Shown here in pieces: positions 58,801 through 64,000 of a DNA stretch of 64,000 nucleotides (the stretch's first letter is position 1; the number at the start of each line of letters is the position of its first letter). The stretch covers positions 25,884,470 through 25,948,469 of the forward strand of contig NC_060238.1 in assembly GCF_021155775.2 (NCBI RefSeq), in the 5' to 3' direction. A program made the position numbers and the translations under genes. Source of the DNA: Neodiprion pinetum. Taxonomy: Eukaryota; Arthropoda; Insecta; Hymenoptera; Diprionidae. The notes under the pieces were generated by a model. The model was not told the origin of the DNA and did not search any database. It saw only the letters and a list, made by a program, of their open reading frames with translations.

Positions 58801-59599
58801 CCTCAATAGAGGCTCGAAAAAATTTTTTCTCTTGTTGACCGATATTATCAGCAATTCTTCGGAAGAGACTCGATCGACCCTGCACATACATCTGAGTGCG
58901 TAGCCTAAAGGGCTGTGAACAAATCCGAACCGTATCGCGCGCACATGACCTATATATATGACAAGCCTAGACGTGTAAATACGAAGGGTAAAAAACACGA
59001 AGGGAGAAATGAATTGAAAATGAATTGATCCCAATAATCGCGACCGTGTACTCGTCTAATTTCTCCATTCATCCCCCCAGTCTCGGTTCTCCTCGTGGGT
59101 CGCGAAGCCGCGGTTTTTGTGCGGTTGAATTTATTCGTTTTTCCGATCGGGCAAAATTAGACCTCTACCCGGATGATCGATTCCGCTCGCGGACTACGAA
59201 TCTCGGGCGAGAATTTCCACTACAGGATAAAAGGTCCGAAAAGCTTGTGTATGATCGCCGTGTCGTGTTTCGGTAGAAAAGCCCGACTGATTCTCACCTC
59301 TCTTATTTATCATCATATGCTAGGGTGCCGTGAAAGAATGATGGATGAGTGGAGAGGGTCGCATTGTCCCATTCATTACAGAGTCAATCAACTACAGTTG
59401 TTTGCACAGGGCTTAGAATCTGGGAAAATTATTTATACAGAATAATGCTCGTGACGAAATAAATCCGCGGAGGATACGGCGTTCCATAATTCAAGGAATA
59501 ATTAAAACCGTGACCGCGTTTTCCTCAAAATTATGGAAGAACCTCTTCCCGGCTCGTTGATAAATAACACTTCGAGTCGCACTTTATTTTTCCCAGTCA

Positions 59600-59985
59600 A
59601 ATTTTATAACAAGATGGTATTCTGCGGCTTCTGGGGTCTCTGATTACGAATCTGAATTGAGATTTTGAAAATTCGAGACGGCGGATCCAATATGATGATT
59701 TAAAATTTGAAATTTTATCATATAGGGTCAAGAAACTCTGTGCAGGGGTATTTGGGGCCACTGATTGGGTTTGCCTTACTGAATTTTCGAAATCTGACTT
59801 GAGATTCATAGTCAGCGACTCCAAAAACTAGTAATTTACGTAAGACATGTTTTTTCAATCAATTTCATTCCAACAATGACAATTTACGCTATACCGCAAT
59901 GATTGCAATACGTTCTCAAGGTTGTCTAAATATACAAAATAATCGATATAAAATAGGAGGTAAGAATACGGTAAGTCCGCCACGA
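59600..59985. mobile_element. Family C fold-back element, longest copy
   Basis: The left arm AACAAGATGGTATTCTGCGG, TGATTACGAATCTGAATTGA, GATTTTGAAAATTC is matched in inverse by GAATTTTCGAAATCTGACTT, GAGATTCATAGTCAGCGACT, AAAAACTAGTAATTTACG. The right flank (TCAATCAATTTCATTCCAAC, GATATAAAATAGGAGGTAAG) is shared with the 34.5 kb copy. No coding capacity. Confidence 0.82.
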
Positions 59986-61978
59986 TTCATAGGGTTAAAA
60001 CAAATTGAATTCTCGTCGCCTGTGAAACAAAATCAATAAACAAAGTGTCTACCGAATGCTTGTTTGCAGCTGCGGTACGGGTTTCGAGGCCGTCGAAGAG
60101 GGCGCTAATTCGCAGGCCGACCGCAAAACTAGGAATTGTGGTGGTATCCAGAGTTAGCCAGAGTGTCCAGAGGCGACCGCTACAAGGCTCGAGACGCGAC
60201 AAGCCTTGGATTCCTTAACCACCCCTCGGAAATAAACGGGGTAAATTAGCAGGAGCGTCAAGAGGGTGAATTAAAGCGGACGGATATCCTCGCGGTGATC
60301 TTGAAAAGTTTCTCCTCTCCGATCCCGAAGCCGGTAGGATTCACGCCGACTGAGGCACCGATCGACCGGAAATGGGGATAATCTACTAGCGCCTGTAACG
60401 TGATTTAGCGAACGGCTTATATCCGGCTTACAGACGCGGCGGGGAAACGACGACGGCGTCTCGCGCTGAACGGGGATGTTTTAATCGCGAAATTTCACTT
60501 CGGGCCTTTTCCCGTGGGCGGCGCAAGGGACGGACTTTGGACACGTGACCGAGTCCCTCGAACCGCTCGCCCATCCCGAGAGATTCGATCTATGCGTCTG
60601 ATCGATTAAACCGGCCGCAGATGCGGTCTGAATTATTAACTGCGAATAGGTAGGTAGGAATGGCTGTTCCATCCGCTGCGGAGGGAGGCAAGAACCGCTG
60701 GTGTGGGTAAATTAACTCGGCGTGTTAAGCACGGTGTACCGTTTTCGTCGATTGTTCGTGACTGTCGAGAATATTGCCCCTCTGCACAGATCCTAGATCC
60801 AACGGTGTTTCCGACTCTAAGAATGACCAGAAATAATCGATTATTCCATTGAATCGATCAATTTTTCTCCAATAGAGAAATCTCGAAAACTTTGTTTGTT
60901 TATTTATTTTTGCGACCCAACAAAGTAGAAACCTTCTTCAAGGAAAACTGAGCTCTGATTTTCACGCTTTGTTCTCTCTCGTTTCCATGTTGATGCTGGA
61001 GCAGCAGCTGAGTAAAGTCGCGGGGGATTTTTATCGCGGTGGAAAACTGGCTGCGAGAATAGTAGGTACGGAAAAATGGCAGGCGAGCCGTGTACCGGTG
61101 GTATAAATAAGGTACTTCCGCACAATGCAAAGAATAACGGCACGAATACGTCGACAACGTCGTGTGTGACGTATTGCACAAAACTCTGAAAACTCGGGGC
61201 TTAAGCATGCGTCCCGGTTGAAGTTATAGCCGTACACGTTTAAGGGGTGCATACACATTTCATGCAATTACTATCCTTATTCCGTGTTTGTCGCAGCGCG
61301 AATTTTCGCACAAATAGAAATCATCCGGTAGACGTCTTATTATCAGCTGATTCGAAGTGAATGAACAATCGAAAACAAAATAAATAAAATAAGAAAACAA
61401 GGTTGGTCACCGGGATAAGGAAGGTTGCACAAAAACAAAAGGATATTTTTGTACAAGTAGGCACACCTGAGCGAAAAATGTGTGCATGTAAACATTGAGC
61501 CATCTTGAATATCTCCTAATCGGTTAGAGTTAGGAAAATTCTAACCCGGTACATTCTTTTATAAAGTTTGAAATTTCCTATAAGAATCTATATTCGGATA
61601 GTTTATAAGTCAAGCCGTTTATTACGTGTTATTTGAATGGAAAATGGGAAAAATGAAATAAGTACTTCTAAATATCAGTATTAAGGGCTCATATTTGTCT
61701 CAGATATTTTGTTTGAGATGTTCTACGAAAATTTTAATGCGCGTTTGAAAATATAATTTTTTTTTAACGCAATATATCGTCCAAGCATCAAGCATCAATG
61801 CGGTTCGAAAAATTTCAACGGGCATAAATATACAGAGCGTATATTCATTCATCGGGTAAATTATTCAGCTTGATTTTTATTCAAAATTCGTCACGCGTTT
61901 TTTTTCCCACCTTTTCTTCCATTCATTTTTATTCTGCCGCGGACGTTTTTGGATTTGTATATTGTTTTTTCGTTTATT

Positions 61979-61994
61979 TTTTTTTTTTTTTTTT
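61979..61994. repeat. poly(T) run
   Basis: About 16 consecutive T. Confidence 0.85.
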
Positions 61995-62540
61995 GTCTTT
62001 AGCCACAACTAACGCGTTTATTCGACAGCAGAAACGACTGCAAAATTCACGTTGTAAAACGGAAAATCATGAATATATACATTATACATATATGGACATG
62101 AAGCTACCGTAAAACGACGGATCGTTAATAGCATTAAGCCGAAATGAAAATAACAGGACCAACGTGCTTCACGCCGAGAGCATGCAGAGGGGTAGGTACG
62201 TAATGTTTTTTACTCAATTAAAATCCTCACCACGTTTTTGAGGGAGGGGGGAGGAACGGGCGGTGAGAAAACCGTTTAAGCTCAAAAGTGAAAATGGTTG
62301 CCTCCCTACTTCATATACTTTCCTTCCGCCGGGCTTTCAAGACGCGACCGTGGAAGTCGCTAGAATATTCAAGTACCACTTAAGAACTTGGAAGAAAACG
62401 CTCTTCTCCGTCTACAGGCTGTACAAGTTGCGTATATTTAAAAATCGAATTCCCTTCATTTTCTCCTATTTCATTCCGCAACATCGTCTCCTTCGTTAAC
62501 ACCTGTTCTGTACAAAATTTCTCGCATACCTAGAGATAGA

Positions 62541-62570
62541 AGAGAAAGAAGAAGAAGAAGAAAAGGAAGA
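62541..62570. repeat. GAA-rich triplet tract
   Basis: Imperfect (GAA)n with AAAAGG interruptions. Confidence 0.8.
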
Positions 62571-62814
62571 AGTATTTTTGCTTCATTTTCACCTGCCGTA
62601 AAAGAATATCAAAATCATCTCGTCAAATCTGGGACATTGCAGAGAGGTAAGAATATGCAGAAGAATAACAATTAGTAGAAGCACAGAGAGCGATAGATGG
62701 ATAGATAAATCATATGTGTATATTATTCCCTAGAACACTTTGAGGCAAAATAAATGCATACGCAAATATAAGGTACGTTAACAAATTAACCTAATGACAG
62801 TTGTGACAGCTACT

Positions 62815-62975
62815 TAATAATAAAAAATAAATAAATGAACGATAGTGATTAATAAAGTATAACAATAGACACGTATTTGAATAACAAATAAAATAACAAA
62901 TGAACTAAGTTGAAAAATAAATATAATAAATAACTAATAAAATAAGAAATTAAATAAAAATAAACTAATAAAAGT
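62815..62975. repeat. AT-rich AATAAA-like low-complexity region
   Basis: Many degenerate AATAAA/TAAATAA units in about 160 bp, with almost no G or C. Confidence 0.75.
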
Positions 62976-64000
62976 TTGATTGATCGATTGACTTTTATTC
63001 ACGCGTTGGTTATACTTTGAGGTAACAAGATATAACATGGAAAGAACATGAGTTTGAAAAGTCGTAGAGAAAACAGATCAATAGAAAATCGAGTACTTAT
63101 GATTAGAGAGAGCGAAAGAAAGAGAGAAAGAAAGAATACTCTGTTCATAGTAAACGAGCCATAAATCCAACTTCCATTTTTATCGCACTGAGAAAACACA
63201 CAAAGACAAAGCCGGAGGTGCAGCCGTTCATCACTTAAACTGTAATTATAAAACAAGGCTTTGGCGTGCCGCAGAGGAACGGAGGCTTCTGGTCGATGTT
63301 TCTGCAGAGCCTGGGAGGTAAAACGCGCGTAGATACACAATGCCGCGAGCTTCCCTATTTCGCCCCCCGGGGATTCGCTGAAGCCTCCGAAAAGCGTCTC
63401 TGCAAATGCTGCCAAACTTTCCGACAGCCCGAAAGATTGCCTGCAAAGAGAAGTAAGAGAGAACACCGGTATCACTTCCGGCAGATCATTCCTCGCCCAA
63501 TTACGAAACAGGCTGGATGTCAGGCGAAATTTTCGTCGAGTTCTTTATTTTTTATTCAGAATTATTTTCATTCAGTTTAAAATTTCGACGTGCATCGAAT
63601 GAGGTTTGCTCTCGGGTTGTACACGGCTTGTTCCTTTTTTCCCATTATCGTTTTGCCACTTTCTAATCGGAGGCAATTTGAAGTTGGTTTTTAAACCGAG
63701 ATTTTCACAGAATTTTCTCTCCGTTCTTGTTTTCCTCCTCGTTCCTCGGGCGACAAGGAATAAGCTGCAAAAGCGCGGCACGGAAGCGAGGAAAGAGTGC
63801 GGAGCTGTAGAGCAAAAACAGTTTCGATTTAATTGAAACTTTCGAACCTGACGCAACGGACAAAGGCTGCACCGGCAAACTCTATGAATTATTCAACCGC
63901 GTTCAATAAATTTCGTTGGGTCAACCGTTGTGGTCAGCTGCGGTTGCAATTCCAGTTTCGGAACAGCGGCAGTCGGTTTGACTCGCCCAAAACTGGGTAC

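Larger units (their letters stand above)
59986..64000. other. noncoding stretch to window end
   Basis: A GC-richer patch lies at 60.0-60.7 kb and a very AT-rich patch with AATAAA-like tandem units at 62.8-62.98 kb. A short segment at 63265-63310 (plus) lies between CCGCAG and CTGGGAG|GTAAAA and reads RNGGFWSMFLQSLG, but is too short to call. Confidence 0.4.

Noticed and set aside
62999..63475. 158-codon minus-strand ORF
   Set aside because: The C-terminal half is Leu/Ser/Phe-rich from GA/CT-biased sequence; no domain.
1..64000. tRNA, rRNA, snRNA, known microRNA, CRISPR array, telomeric repeat or viral insertion
   Set aside because: Looked for characteristic motifs by eye and found none. A covariance-model scan could still find a missed small RNA.

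Overview
The window looks like eukaryotic, probably insect, DNA; a hymenopteran such as a sawfly is my best guess, and it rests on general texture only. Microsatellites are dense, CpG does not look depleted by eye, and many short palindromic elements are present. No reading frame exceeds 171 codons. I recognise no bacterial gene, operon, rRNA, tRNA or CRISPR array, and no conserved protein domain. I read it as mostly intergenic or long-intron sequence.

The best supported content is mobile-element debris. I find at least eight families of short non-autonomous elements, most of them fold-back (long inverted repeat) structures. Family A (ends resembling CAGGGGCGGGGTTGAAG) has seven copies, at about 1.8, 4.4, 12.5, 14.8, 24.8, 32.3 and 48.1 kb. 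Two copies are flanked by apparent 8-bp target duplications, which suggests a hAT-like origin. Family B lies at 29.8 and 35.9 kb; family C at 22.1, 34.5 and 59.6 kb; family D (not clearly fold-back) at 27.2 and 58.3 kb. Single fold-back elements are E (18.1 kb, arms near 250 bp), F (56.1 kb), G (52.4 kb) and H (11.9 kb). A separate hAT-like terminus lies at 40.1-40.35 kb. None carries a recognisable transposase.

Gene evidence is weak and fragmentary. On the minus strand there is a signal-peptide-like first exon at 44.98 kb, with a possible CRE-containing core promoter about 1.4 kb upstream at 46.4 kb. Two coding-looking small ORFs sit in tandem at 42.94-42.42 kb, the first with a signal-peptide-like start. 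On the plus strand, a TATA box at 52.26 kb with a suitably spaced initiator precedes a 36-codon ORF whose stop lies inside fold-back element G. A few short segments bounded by good splice consensus (3.9, 7.1, 8.2, 31.5, 33.4 kb plus; 48.8 kb minus) are listed as low-confidence exon candidates. The block 13.3-14.85 kb is GC- and purine-rich with overlapping open frames on both strands.

The rest is unique-looking noncoding sequence with simple repeats: GA/CT tracts (longest 73 bp at 52.8 kb), GAA/TTC triplets, TA tracts and several pure G runs (24 G at 5.1 kb). I found no multi-gene system. The most notable feature is the number of unrelated palindromic elements, which would form long RNA hairpins if transcribed.
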